Shown here: in pieces, positions 28,382 through 37,761 of the stretch
Layout of the letters: each line of letters opens with the position of its first letter
Numbering within the stretch: position 1 is the stretch's first letter
Source: HXMU1420-13 sp034669965
GTDB lineage: Bacteria; Bacteroidota; Rhodothermia; Balneolales; Balneolaceae
Assembly: GCA_034669965.1 (NCBI GenBank)
Contig: JAXMOK010000002.1
Span: forward strand, 310,001 to 374,000
Direction of reading: 5' to 3'
Length of the DNA stretch: 64,000 bases
The notes under the pieces: generated by a model
What the model was told of the DNA's origin: nothing
The model's input: the letters and a program-made list of their open reading frames with translations, nothing else
Databases searched by the model: none
Translations under genes and position numbers: made by a program

Positions 28382-28610
28382 TCCCTGCGAAAGCAGGGAT
28401 CTTAAACAAGCTAGCTGCAGTTACAACCCTCTAGATTCCCGCCTGCAAGGGAATGACTCATCTTTGATATCCTGAGATCACTTCGTCGCAAGCTCCTCTT
28501 GAATGGTGTTTGAATAATCACAATACTGACGAAGGAATTGTCGTGACGGGGTGGTTGAGTCTCCAATCTAAATCAACGTTTAACTGTCACATCGCATAGC
28601 ATGACTATGC
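28382..28610. other. Intergenic hairpin patchwork
   Basis: The 28334-28670 gap holds no gene. It contains three simple hairpins: TCCCTGC and GCAGGGA with a GAAA loop (28382-28399), ATTCCC and GGGAAT (28435-28454), and GCATAG and CTATGC around CATGA (28594-28610). A GACGGGGTGGTT sequence near 28553 recurs near 52626. These look like remnants of dispersed intergenic repeats. Confidence 0.55.
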
Positions 28611-28670
28611 AAGTGTAAGGCTTCGATTAAATGTTCACATTTTTGATGAACTCTAACGAACCTTACCGCT

Positions 28671-30575
28671 ATGTTTGCACTTCTACTATCCATAATTACA
28701 CTCTTAGGGCCAGCTCAAACCGATACAATTCAAGTTTCTACTCAAATTTCAGCAATAACGGTTTATCAAAATCAGGCACAGGCACATCGCTCCTACCAAC
28801 ATACTTTACCCTCAGGTATTTCGACACTAATCTTTCAAAACCTTTCGGAATCTTTAATTGAAGAAAGTATCCAGTTAACCGGTAACGGTTCTTTTACTTT
28901 ACTCGCACTCAGTACCAAAACAAGTTTTGAAGAAAGCACCTCTTCTCCTTCTAAGCTCACGGTGTTAATCAAACAAAAGGAAAACATAGAGGACGAAATT
29001 ACAGCTCGTCAGTCGCAGATTGAGGTGATCCAAAAAGAAATCACATTTATTGATCAATCAAAAAGCATTGTTGCAGATAATAAACTCTCAACTGCTGAGC
29101 TAAATGAGTTGCTTGCCTCCTATCGAGAAAACTTAACCGACGCTTTAAACAGAAAAAATCGGATCAATAAAGAACTCCGCAATCTGAGATTAGATCTAAA
29201 TACAATAAATCAGCAGATAAATGAAAGCGGACGTACCATTCGCTCTACTGCTAAAGAAGTGATTGCTGTGATTTCTCTGGAAGCTGCTGCTACCATCGAA
29301 TTTGAGCTAAGCTACTTAGTGAATAACGCGGGATGGTTTCCGACCTATGACATCCGCTCGGAATCAATAAATGATCCGGTTGAACTCACCTATAAAGCCA
29401 ACATCTACCAACAAACCGGTCAGGATTGGAAGGATGTCTCGTTTACTATTAACTCCGGCGATCCATCTTCAAATGCGATTAAACCATCACTGGATCCTCT
29501 TTTTCTAAAATACGTTTATCCATCCGCGGGACTTATTATGCGTGGAACAACATCTTTAAAACCCTCCAATCAAATCATTAAAACAATGAATGAAGGGATT
29601 GTTACCGGACGTGTATTAGATTCAGAATCAGGGCAACCTCTGCAGGGTGCCAGTGTTTTTGTAGAAGGAACTAGTATAGGAACATCAACCGATGCAAATG
29701 GCAATTTCAGACTCCCAAAATTACAGAATGGCACATATCGAATAGCTGTGGAATTTGTCGGATTCGTTACAAATAACTTCACCCTTTTCATCCGTAGTAA
29801 TGGGTATGAAGCAGACATTAAAATGGAGGCAGATATTTTTGGTTTAGATGATGTTGTTGTAACAGCTTATGGAATTCAACGCGATAGAAAAGCACTTGAT
29901 TACAGCATCGCAGAACCGGAAATCATACAAGAACAACCAACCATCATTCAGAACAATGTTATCAACAACCAAACTAGTTTCAGCTACGAATTGGAAACCC
30001 CATACTCTGTTCCATCCGATGGAAAAACCCATTCAGTAGATATAAAACGTGAACACATTGCAAGTGATTTCACCTATGGTTCGGTTCCAAAACTATCAGA
30101 CTTCGCCTATTTAGAAACTAAATTCAATAATTCATCTGAGCTTAACTTATTAGCAGGCGAGGCTAACATCTACTTCGAAAACCGGTTTGTTGGTACCAGT
30201 TTTTTGAATCCGAACATCACCCAAGATTCTATTTCAGTATCACTCGGAAAAGACGAGCAAATTGTAATCAACCGAAAACTACTCACCGATTTTTCATCCA
30301 AGAATTTCTTCCGCAATAAAGTTAAAGAGCTTCAGATGTATGAAATCACCGTAAAGAACACCAAGAATGAACCAATTAGTATTGTGTTGGAAGATCAGAT
30401 TCCTATTTCCGGCAACGATGACATCGACATCAGCATTAAAGAACTATCAAATGGTGTTCTGGATAATGAGACAGGTATTGTGACTTGGAAACTGCATCTA
30501 GAGCCGGGCGAATCAACCAATTTACGCTTAGGATTTGAAATCGAATATCAAAAAGGAAAGAAGGTCAATATTTAG
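28671..30575 (+). CDS. DUF4140/DUF4139 protein with carboxypeptidase-regulatory insert
   Basis: A 634-residue exported protein (signal peptide to about residue 17). First the DUF4140 domain (ISAITVYQNQAQAHRS), a coiled coil at about 95-180, then DUF4139 starting at AGWFPTYDIRS. Inside the DUF4139 region, at about 305-400, lies GRVLDSESGQPLQGASVFVE and on to YRIAVEFVGF, a CarboxypepD_reg-like domain, followed by DDVVVTAYGIQRDRKALDYS, a SusC-like plug-start signature. Then DUF4139 resumes and ends the chain. MuiA-type proteins have DUF4140/4139; the function is unknown. Confidence 0.82.
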   Translation: MFALLLSIITLLGPAQTDTIQVSTQISAITVYQNQAQAHRSYQHTLPSGISTLIFQNLSESLIEESIQLTGNGSFTLLALSTKTSFEESTSSPSKLTVLIKQKENIEDEITARQSQIEVIQKEITFIDQSKSIVADNKLSTAELNELLASYRENLTDALNRKNRINKELRNLRLDLNTINQQINESGRTIRSTAKEVIAVISLEAAATIEFELSYLVNNAGWFPTYDIRSESINDPVELTYKANIYQQTGQDWKDVSFTINSGDPSSNAIKPSLDPLFLKYVYPSAGLIMRGTTSLKPSNQIIKTMNEGIVTGRVLDSESGQPLQGASVFVEGTSIGTSTDANGNFRLPKLQNGTYRIAVEFVGFVTNNFTLFIRSNGYEADIKMEADIFGLDDVVVTAYGIQRDRKALDYSIAEPEIIQEQPTIIQNNVINNQTSFSYELETPYSVPSDGKTHSVDIKREHIASDFTYGSVPKLSDFAYLETKFNNSSELNLLAGEANIYFENRFVGTSFLNPNITQDSISVSLGKDEQIVINRKLLTDFSSKNFFRNKVKELQMYEITVKNTKNEPISIVLEDQIPISGNDDIDISIKELSNGVLDNETGIVTWKLHLEPGESTNLRLGFEIEYQKGKKVNI

Positions 30576-30655
30576 TATGCACCCTTCGATTTGTAAGAAT
30601 TATTAACGATTCTGAACTAGCAAATCAGCCTATAAAACTTTATCTTTCCTGTTCG

Positions 30656-30687
30656 CAAGCCGGTCTAACCCATCGGCTTGTTTTATT
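30656..30687 (+). terminator. Intrinsic terminator of the DUF4139 gene
   Basis: CAAGCCG (30656-30662) and CGGCTTG (30674-30680) around an 11-base loop, then TTTTATT. Confidence 0.85.
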
Positions 30688-30703
30688 GGATGCATGCAAC
30701 CCG

Positions 30704-30728
30704 AAGGTGACCGCAAATCACCTTTTTT
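30704..30728 (+). terminator. Second, tandem intrinsic terminator before rsmB
   Basis: AAGGTGA (30704-30710) and TCACCTT (30718-30724) around CCGCAAA, then further T. It follows the first terminator by 16 bases and precedes the rsmB start by 36 bases, so it could act as a leader attenuator for rsmB. Confidence 0.8.
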
Positions 30729-30764
30729 CGTACAAATAACACAAACTCACAAACCGGTACTCCA

Positions 30765-32087
30765 TTGGAAACTGAATTTTCAGAACGCTCAGCTAGTATT
30801 GACATACTCATAGAATTTGATCTAAAACAGATTCTTGATTACTCCTACGCCGATGAATTAGAACCACGCGAACGTGCGCAAGTGCGCGAATACGTGCAAA
30901 ATATTTTTCGCCGAAGAAGTTATCTCGATTTCTTAATCGATCACTATTCCAGCATTGGCGTAGATGAAATGAAAGCCGAGTTAAAGAATATTTTGCGTCT
31001 CGGAATCTACGATCTCCTTTTCATGGATAGCACTCCGGATTATGCCGCAATCAACGAAGCTGTTGAGATTGCTAAAGCAATGCTAGGTTCTAAAACAGGT
31101 GATTTGGTTAACGCGATCATGCGCAACTTGCAACGTGATTTGGAGAACCTTCCTAAGCCGGCTCATAAAGATCGTACGAAATTAGTAGCAACTACTTTCT
31201 CTCACCCGGAATGGATGGTTGCCCGATGGAGTAAGCGTTTTGGCGAGCGTGAAGCTTTCCAATTGATGCAAGCCAATAATACACGTCCAAATTACTATGT
31301 ACGTGTAAACACCCTTCGTACGAAGCCTAAAAACTTTGAACTTCGCATGGATAAAATGGGCGTTGAGTACGAAGAAAGCGAATGGTTGCCAAATTTCTAT
31401 AAAGTGGATAGCGTTCAACCTTTCATCGAAAAAGGGTTATTAGCTAAAGGATTGTGCCAGGTTCAGGACATTGCAGCCGGTTTAGCTCCGTTTGTGTTAG
31501 ATCCTCAACCGGACGAAAAAATCTACGATCTGTGTGCTGCACCGGGTACCAAATCAATTATGATCTCTGATCTTACCGAAGCAAAAAGCGATATCCTTTC
31601 TGTGGATATTTCTGCTGCCCGACTCGAAAAACTTGCTGAAAGTGCGTTAAGTCATGGCGCAGAGAATATTAAAATCCGTCGTGGTGATGTACTCGAACTT
31701 TCTCTCCCACTTGCGGATGCAGTGCTACTTGATGCGCCTTGTACCGGAACCGGTGTACTTAGTAAGCGTGCAGATTTACGTTGGAGACGTGACGAACAAG
31801 GCTTACGCAATGCTGTTGAATTGCAAGAGCAATTACTCGAAGAAGCAGCCAATATGGTAAAAGTTGGCGGTCGATTAGTGTACAGCACATGCTCTCTCGA
31901 GCCTGAAGAGAATATGGAGCAAATTCAGAAGCTCATCGATAAGATGGATGATAATTTTGAATTACAACCTTTAGAAGATTTCGTACCGGAAGAAGTGCTA
32001 ACCGAAGATGGATTGGCCTATCAAACCTACCCGCACAAACACGGCTGCGACGGACACTTTGGTGTTCTTCTCAAACGAGTTAAGTAA
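30765..32087 (+). CDS. rsmB: 16S rRNA (cytosine-5) methyltransferase RsmB
   Basis: RsmB methylates C967 of 16S rRNA using SAM. The 440-residue frame has the N-terminal NusB-like RNA-binding domain (about 1-140) and a Rossmann methyltransferase domain: DLCAAPGTKSIMISDL (SAM site), then DAPCTGTGVL and YSTCSLEPEENMEQI, carrying the two catalytic cysteines. A TTG start at 30765 follows a leader with two terminators. The upstream leader hairpin may affect expression. Confidence 0.94.
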   Translation: METEFSERSASIDILIEFDLKQILDYSYADELEPRERAQVREYVQNIFRRRSYLDFLIDHYSSIGVDEMKAELKNILRLGIYDLLFMDSTPDYAAINEAVEIAKAMLGSKTGDLVNAIMRNLQRDLENLPKPAHKDRTKLVATTFSHPEWMVARWSKRFGEREAFQLMQANNTRPNYYVRVNTLRTKPKNFELRMDKMGVEYEESEWLPNFYKVDSVQPFIEKGLLAKGLCQVQDIAAGLAPFVLDPQPDEKIYDLCAAPGTKSIMISDLTEAKSDILSVDISAARLEKLAESALSHGAENIKIRRGDVLELSLPLADAVLLDAPCTGTGVLSKRADLRWRRDEQGLRNAVELQEQLLEEAANMVKVGGRLVYSTCSLEPEENMEQIQKLIDKMDDNFELQPLEDFVPEEVLTEDGLAYQTYPHKHGCDGHFGVLLKRVK

Positions 32088-32116
32088 GGGATTGAGGCAC
32101 AGAGGGTCTGAGAAAC

Positions 32117-32148
32117 AAAGGCACAAAGCATAAAAACACTGTGCCTTT
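32117..32148. repeat. 9-bp inverted repeat after rsmB
   Basis: AAAGGCACA (32117-32125) and TGTGCCTTT (32140-32148) are perfect arms with a 14-base loop. It may be an rsmB terminator or part of the mobile GxxExxY flank; the T tract is weak. Confidence 0.6.
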
Positions 32149-32182
32149 GCGCCTTTTCAGATTTAATATTACCAACTTTTTA

Positions 32183-32209
32183 ACCACAGAGATCACAAAG
32201 CACACTGAG
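32183..32209. repeat. Left inverted-repeat arm of the GxxExxY cassette
   Basis: Begins ACCACAGAG and ends ACACTGAG. The reverse complement of 32598-32624 matches at 22 of 27 positions, with both ends perfect (9 and 8 bases). It lies 2 bases before the gene start. Confidence 0.8.
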
Positions 32210-32211
32210 AA

Positions 32212-32592
32212 ATGACGAATTATCCGATGCAAGATCTTACTGAAAAAGTTATCGGAGCTGCGATCCATGTTCATCGTGAATTAGGTCCTGGATTGTTAGA
32301 ATCAGCTTATCAAGAGTGTTTAAATTACCTTTTGGTAAAAAATGGGTTATTTGTGGAAAGAGAAAAAGCTATTCCTGTAAAATTCGAAGAGGTAAGCTTA
32401 GACTGCGGCTATCGTATCGACTTATTAGTCGAAAAATCAATTGTCCTCGAACTGAAATGTGTGGGGCGATTACAACCAATTCATACCGCTCAGATTCTGA
32501 GCTATTTAAAATTAGGTGGTTACAAAGTAGGTTTGCTCCTAAATTTTAATGTTACCTTGATGAAAAGAGGTATTAAACGAATTGTAAACTAA
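32212..32592 (+). CDS. GxxExxY family protein (PDDEXK_3)
   Basis: 126 residues: GPGLLESAYQECL gives the family GxxExxY motif, and YRIDLLVEKSIVLELKC gives D...E-x-K, the core of PD-(D/E)XK nucleases. The family is of uncertain function and occurs widely as isolated small genes. Here it lies between 27-bp inverted repeats, with the left arm two bases from the ATG, so it behaves like a small insertion. The next gene, valS, has its real start just after the right arm. Confidence 0.88.
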   Translation: MTNYPMQDLTEKVIGAAIHVHRELGPGLLESAYQECLNYLLVKNGLFVEREKAIPVKFEEVSLDCGYRIDLLVEKSIVLELKCVGRLQPIHTAQILSYLKLGGYKVGLLLNFNVTLMKRGIKRIVN

Positions 32593-32597
32593 AAAAA

Positions 32598-32624
32598 CTC
32601 AGTGTACTCTGCGTGCTCTGTGGT
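32598..32624. repeat. Right inverted-repeat arm of the GxxExxY cassette
   Basis: Begins CTCAGTGT and ends CTCTGTGGT, the reverse complement of the left arm's outer bases. It ends 10 bases before the valS ATG at 32635 and would be translated by the upstream GTG at 32602, which is not the true valS start. Confidence 0.8.
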
Positions 32625-32634
32625 ACAAGAATCC

Positions 32635-35304
32635 ATGAAACAAGAAATTCCCTCAAAATACGATCCTTCGAATGTAGAAGATAAATGGTACGCTTACTGG
32701 AAGGAGCAAGGCTACTTTCACTCCGAAGTTGATCACTCAAAAGAGCCTTATACCATTGTAATTCCGCCACCGAACGTAACCGGCGTTTTGCACATGGGAC
32801 ACATGCTCAACAACACCATTCAAGATGTGTTGATTCGACGAGCTCGGATGCAAGGTTACAACGCCTGCTGGGTTCCCGGCACCGATCATGCTTCCATCGC
32901 TACCGAAGCTAAAGTAGTGCGAAAACTGCGTGAGGAAGGCATCAAAAAAGGGGATTTGAGTCGCGACGAGTTTATGGAACACGCCTGGGAATGGACTCAC
33001 AAACATGGTGGGATCATCCTCGAGCAATTGAAGAAATTAGGTGCGAGCTGCGATTGGAATCGTACCTCGTTCACGATGGATGAAAAGTATTCAGAAAGCG
33101 TAATCGACACCTTTATCGATCTGTTTAACAAAGGGAAGATTTATCGCGGAGCTCGGATGATCAACTGGGATCCATCCGCAAAAACAGCCTTGAGCGACGA
33201 AGAGGTGATTCACAAAGAAGTAAATTCTAAGTTGTATCATGTTCGCTATCAAATTGTTGATTCGTCTGATTTTGTAACCATCGCCACTACCCGACCGGAA
33301 ACTATTTTGGGTGATACAGCCGTGTGTATCAATCCGAACGATGAGCGTTACACGCATCTGCATGGAAAACGTGTTATTGTGCCGTTGGTGAACCGAGAAG
33401 TGCCGATCATTCTCGATGATTATGTGGATATGGAATTCGGTACCGGTTGCTTGAAAGTTACTCCTGCCCACGATGTAAACGATTACGAATTGGGTGAACG
33501 CCACAATCTCGAAACCATCAACATGATGAATGCGGATGGCACGGTTAGCGAAGAAGGTGAGCTTTATGTAGGCATGGATCGTTTTGAAGTGCGCAAGCAG
33601 ATTGCTAAAGATCTGGAAACAGCCGGAAATCTAGTTTCGATTGAAGATTATAAGAACAAGGTGGGCTATTCGGAGCGTACCGATGTTGTCATTGAGCCAC
33701 GGTTGTCGCTGCAGTGGTGGGTTTCTATGAAAGAGCTGGCACAACCTGCGCTCGAAAATGTGATGAACGATAACATTCAGTTTCATCCGCCGAAATTTAA
33801 AAACACCTACCGTCATTGGATGGAAAACGTAAAAGATTGGTGTATTTCGCGCCAGCTTTGGTGGGGACATCGAATCCCTGCGTTTTATTATGGGGATGGC
33901 CCTGATGATTTTGTGGTAGCCAAAGACGAAGAAGATGCTTTGGAATTGGCTCGCGAAAAAACCGGCGATCAGGAGATGGCATTCAGCGATTTACGTCAGG
34001 ACGAAGACGTGCTCGATACGTGGTTTAGCTCGTGGTTATGGCCTATTTCTGTGTTCGACGGTTTCTACTCGAAAGAAGAAGTGGATTACTACTACCCGAC
34101 CAAAGATTTAGTTACTGCTCCAGAAATCATGTTTTTCTGGGTAGCTAGGATGATCATCGCCGGTTACGAATACCGCAATGAATTGCCCTTCGAGAATGTG
34201 TATTACACCGGAATTGTACGCGATAAACTCGGACGTAAAATGAGCAAGAGTTTGGGGAATTCACCCGATCCGTTAGAACTCATTTCAACCTACGGAGCCG
34301 ATGGCGTTCGCATGGGAATGTTGTTCTCCACTCCTGCCGGTAACGATTTACCTTTCGATTCTTCAATTTGCGAGCAAGGCAAGAAGTTCTCGAATAAAAT
34401 CTGGAATGCTTTCCGCTTCCTTACACTCAACATGAAAGACGGTGTGGATTACACGCCAACACTTGAGATTGATGAGGAGAATCTGGCCGATCGCTGGATG
34501 ATGACTCGCATCCAACAAACCATTAAAGCGGTGGATGAAGATTTCGCGGCTTACAAATTAAACGATGCACTAAAGCGTGTGTATTCGTTGATTTGGGACG
34601 ATTTTTGTGACTGGTATATTGAACTGGCTAAGCCGGAATACGGCAAGGAATTTGATCCACAAAAGATGAACGTGGCTCTTGGTTTCTTCGAAGTGTTGAT
34701 GAAGCTGCTGCATCCGTTCATGCCGTTTATTTCTGAGGAAATCTGGCAGTACATTCAGGAGCGTTCAACCGAAGAGTCCCTATGTATTTCCGAATGGCCG
34801 AAATACAATGAAGCTTCCGATCAAAGTGTAGATGCCCAAACATTTGCCCTTTTTCAGCAAGTGGTTTCATCGATAAGAAATATTCGTGCAGAAATGCAGC
34901 TTTCGCCAAAGGAAGATCTCGAGGTTTTAATCAAAACAAAATCAAAAGAAGTAGCGGAAAGCCTGACTGCAAACCAATGGATTTTTGAGCAACTTCAGTC
35001 TTTAAGTTCGATCACAATCGGAACCGACGTTGAAAAGCCAAAAGCATGTTCTTCTGCCATCGTTGACGGACATGAGCTTTATGTTCCACTGGCCGGTTTG
35101 ATTGATGTGGACAAGGAACTCGAGCGTATCGAAAGTGAAATTAAGCGCATTGATGGCTGGTTGAAAGGTGTGAACGGAAAGCTGAATAACGCAAATTTTG
35201 TAAACAACGCCCCGGATGCTGTGGTTGAAAACGAGCGAAATAAAAAGCGTGATGGCGAAGCAAACCTTGCTAAACTCCGCGAGCAGCTCAAGGATTTTGA
35301 GTAA
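32635..35304 (+). CDS. valS: Valine--tRNA ligase
   Basis: 889 residues; charges tRNA-Val with valine and has editing activity. Key motifs are PPPNVTGVLHMGHMLNNT (HIGH) and GRKMSKSLGNS (KMSKS). The editing (CP1) domain and the C-terminal coiled coil (about the last 80 residues, ELERIESEIKRID) are present. The start at ATG 32635 gives MKQEIPSKYDPSNVEDKWYA, the normal N-terminus; the longer frame from 32602 runs through the GxxExxY inverted repeat. Confidence 0.97.
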   Translation: MKQEIPSKYDPSNVEDKWYAYWKEQGYFHSEVDHSKEPYTIVIPPPNVTGVLHMGHMLNNTIQDVLIRRARMQGYNACWVPGTDHASIATEAKVVRKLREEGIKKGDLSRDEFMEHAWEWTHKHGGIILEQLKKLGASCDWNRTSFTMDEKYSESVIDTFIDLFNKGKIYRGARMINWDPSAKTALSDEEVIHKEVNSKLYHVRYQIVDSSDFVTIATTRPETILGDTAVCINPNDERYTHLHGKRVIVPLVNREVPIILDDYVDMEFGTGCLKVTPAHDVNDYELGERHNLETINMMNADGTVSEEGELYVGMDRFEVRKQIAKDLETAGNLVSIEDYKNKVGYSERTDVVIEPRLSLQWWVSMKELAQPALENVMNDNIQFHPPKFKNTYRHWMENVKDWCISRQLWWGHRIPAFYYGDGPDDFVVAKDEEDALELAREKTGDQEMAFSDLRQDEDVLDTWFSSWLWPISVFDGFYSKEEVDYYYPTKDLVTAPEIMFFWVARMIIAGYEYRNELPFENVYYTGIVRDKLGRKMSKSLGNSPDPLELISTYGADGVRMGMLFSTPAGNDLPFDSSICEQGKKFSNKIWNAFRFLTLNMKDGVDYTPTLEIDEENLADRWMMTRIQQTIKAVDEDFAAYKLNDALKRVYSLIWDDFCDWYIELAKPEYGKEFDPQKMNVALGFFEVLMKLLHPFMPFISEEIWQYIQERSTEESLCISEWPKYNEASDQSVDAQTFALFQQVVSSIRNIRAEMQLSPKEDLEVLIKTKSKEVAESLTANQWIFEQLQSLSSITIGTDVEKPKACSSAIVDGHELYVPLAGLIDVDKELERIESEIKRIDGWLKGVNGKLNNANFVNNAPDAVVENERNKKRDGEANLAKLREQLKDFE

Positions 35305-35363
35305 CTGAACATCATCCGCTCTTTTATTAATAAGGCGATAAGTTGTTTATTACAGTTTTTAAT

Positions 35364-35385
35364 TATGAGGCGTTGAAACCCCTCA
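35364..35385 (+). repeat. Inverted repeat after valS
   Basis: ATGAGG and CCTCAT are the ends of a 22-base stretch around GCGTTGAAACCC-like sequence. It lies in the valS-helicase gap with a second palindrome downstream. Confidence 0.5.
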
Positions 35386-35410
35386 TTTGGTAAAATGACT
35401 TTTTCACAAG

Positions 35411-35438
35411 CGAAGGGTTTAAACCCTTCGTTTATTTA
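35411..35438 (+). terminator. Palindrome/likely terminator after valS
   Basis: CGAAGGGTTTAAACCCTTCG is a perfect 20-base palindrome at 35411-35430, followed by TTTATTTA. It would form a stem only if it can loop in the AT-rich centre, so efficiency is uncertain. Confidence 0.6.
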
Positions 35439-35444
35439 TGGCAT

Positions 35445-37739
35445 ATGAAAACATTTTCTCTACAACCACAAGAGCCTCAGCAACCCGCTGATTTCCTAAA
35501 AGGCCTGAACAAACAGCAGCACGAAGCCGTTACCACCACAAATGGTCCGCTTCTGATTGTTGCAGGTGCCGGATCGGGTAAAACACGTGTGCTTACTTTT
35601 AGGATTGCCTACCTCCTTCAGCAGTTCAAAGCCGCGCCAAACGAAATCTTGGCTCTTACCTTCACCAACAAGGCCGCTCGTGAGATGAAAGAGCGTATCT
35701 TGAAACTCATTGGTGATAAAGCGCAGAAATTATGGATGGGAACCTTCCACTCCATTTTCTCAAAAATCCTACGTTTCGAAGCCGAAAAACTCGGTTACGG
35801 TAAAGACTTCACCATCTACGATACCAGCGATTCGGAGCAGGTAATCAAACAGATTCTACAAGAGCTGAATTTTGATCCCAAAGAGATCAAACCGAAGACC
35901 ATCCGAAACAAAATAAGCGATGCTAAAAATCAGCTGATCTCTACCGATGCCTACCAAAATCGATTTGTGAGTTCCACACTCGATGACATCACTTCGCGTG
36001 TGTACACGATTTACCAAAAGCGATTGAAGCAAAGTAACGCTATGGACTTTGACGATCTGTTGGTGAAGCCGATCGAGTTGTTTGAGGAGAACCCTGAGTT
36101 GCTGGAACAATATCAAGACCGATTTAAATACATCTTGATTGATGAGTATCAGGATACGAACCACGCCCAGTATAAAGTGACTAAAATGCTGGCAGCTAAG
36201 TACCATAACATTTGTGTCGTGGGTGATGACGCCCAAAGTATTTACTCGTTCCGTGGTGCTGATATATCGAACATCCTCAACTTTAAGGAAGATTACGAAA
36301 ACGCCAAACAGGTACCATTAGAGCAGAATTACCGTTCTTCGAGATCTATTTTGCAGTGCGCTGATTCTATCATCAAAAAGAATAGCAACCAGCTGGATAA
36401 AACACTTTGGACCGAGAAGGATTATGGCGAACCGGTTGTACTTTTAAAGAATTACGATGAACGAGATGAAGCTAATCGAATAGCGCAGCACATCATCGAC
36501 CTGAAAATGCGCCACGGTTATACCAATAATCAAATGGCGATTTTGTACCGCACCAACTATCAATCTAGGGTGTTTGAAGAAGCTCTTCGTAGGCATGATT
36601 TGGCGTATCAGTTGATTGGAGGTCTCTCCTTCTATCAGCGAAAAGAAATTAAAGATGTGCTTGCCTACCTCACGTTGTTGGTGAACAAGCACGACGAAAC
36701 AAACTTGGTTCGAATCATCAACGAACCGTCGCGAGGCATCGGCAATAAGTCGATAAACGACCTTAGAATCCAAGCTCGTGAAACCGGTCAAACCATGTGG
36801 GATATTCTCGAAAACGTCGAGGAAACCAATGTGTATAAACCTGCAAAGGTGCGAATTCGCGCTTTTGTGGATATGATTAATAAGATTCGGTCGGATATTA
36901 GTCTTGGAATCTCCATCACAGAAGCAACTCGTTCTGTGCTTGAGCAATCAGGATATATGAAAGCCTTGGTTGAGGAAAATTCTCAGGAATCGATGATGAG
37001 GCGCGAGAATATTCTCGAACTTCAAAACGCAATTTCTTATTACGAACGAGGGAAATCTAAACCATCATTGAGTGCATTCTTGCAGGAAATAAGTTTAATC
37101 ACCGATGGCGATAAATTTGATGAAAACAAGCCAGCAATCACTTTAATGACGGTTCACGGTTCCAAAGGATTGGAATTTCCGGTGGTGTTTGTGGTTGGAT
37201 TAGAGGAAAACTTATTCCCCGTTGGCGGTCGTGACGGCTTTGATGCCGATATTGAAGAAGAACGACGTTTGTTTTACGTAGCCATCACCCGAGCCGAAGA
37301 ACGCTTGTATTTCAGCCACTGTAAATCGCGTTTTAAATTTGGCGAAGAACAACAACAGCTTCGCTCCCGCTTTTTAGACGAAGTAGATCCCGGAGTGGTT
37401 CGCACCGAAACTGGGGCTACCATTTCTCAACGTCAAGATAGATTTAGCTCGGAGGGAACATCGGACGGTAACGGCACTTCAAGCTACGTTGAATACGATT
37501 GGCAGAAACCAAAAACCAAAAAAACCGGTTCATCTTCTTTGGGTTCTATTCATTATGAATATGAAGCCGGTGAAGATCCCTTTGTTGTTGGTGCCGAAGT
37601 GTTACATGCCAAATTCGGAGCTGGAAAGATCATCAGCCGTAGCGGATTAGGAATGGATGCAAAAGTTGTCGTATTTTTCAAAAAACGAGGACAAAAGAAA
37701 TTAATGCTGAGAGCGGCCCCCCTACAACTTATCGATTAG
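35445..37739 (+). CDS. UvrD/PcrA-type ATP-dependent DNA helicase
   Basis: A superfamily 1A 3'-5' helicase of 764 residues. Visible are GAGSGKTRVLTFR (motif I), TFTNKAAREMKERI (Ia), the motif II DEYQDTN, GDDAQSIYSFRGAD (III), NYRSS (IV), TVHGSKGLEFPVVFVVGL (V) and YVAITRAEERLYFS (VI). The C-terminal about 100 residues are polar and end in a DPFVVGAEVLHAKFGAGKI-like Tudor-type motif, as in PcrA/UvrD. It acts in nucleotide-excision or mismatch repair or in removing stalled polymerase. Confidence 0.95.
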   Translation: MKTFSLQPQEPQQPADFLKGLNKQQHEAVTTTNGPLLIVAGAGSGKTRVLTFRIAYLLQQFKAAPNEILALTFTNKAAREMKERILKLIGDKAQKLWMGTFHSIFSKILRFEAEKLGYGKDFTIYDTSDSEQVIKQILQELNFDPKEIKPKTIRNKISDAKNQLISTDAYQNRFVSSTLDDITSRVYTIYQKRLKQSNAMDFDDLLVKPIELFEENPELLEQYQDRFKYILIDEYQDTNHAQYKVTKMLAAKYHNICVVGDDAQSIYSFRGADISNILNFKEDYENAKQVPLEQNYRSSRSILQCADSIIKKNSNQLDKTLWTEKDYGEPVVLLKNYDERDEANRIAQHIIDLKMRHGYTNNQMAILYRTNYQSRVFEEALRRHDLAYQLIGGLSFYQRKEIKDVLAYLTLLVNKHDETNLVRIINEPSRGIGNKSINDLRIQARETGQTMWDILENVEETNVYKPAKVRIRAFVDMINKIRSDISLGISITEATRSVLEQSGYMKALVEENSQESMMRRENILELQNAISYYERGKSKPSLSAFLQEISLITDGDKFDENKPAITLMTVHGSKGLEFPVVFVVGLEENLFPVGGRDGFDADIEEERRLFYVAITRAEERLYFSHCKSRFKFGEEQQQLRSRFLDEVDPGVVRTETGATISQRQDRFSSEGTSDGNGTSSYVEYDWQKPKTKKTGSSSLGSIHYEYEAGEDPFVVGAEVLHAKFGAGKIISRSGLGMDAKVVVFFKKRGQKKLMLRAAPLQLID

Positions 37740-37761
37740 ACAGACGGTTTAAGAATTTTTT

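Noticed and set aside
29600..29960. Pseudogene fragment of a SusC-like receptor inside the DUF4139 gene
   Set aside because: The frame stays open through the insert and DUF4139 continues afterward, so it is an in-frame domain insert.
32602..32634. Earlier GTG start for valS
   Set aside because: The extra residues come from translating the right inverted-repeat arm; the normal ValRS N-terminus begins at 32635.
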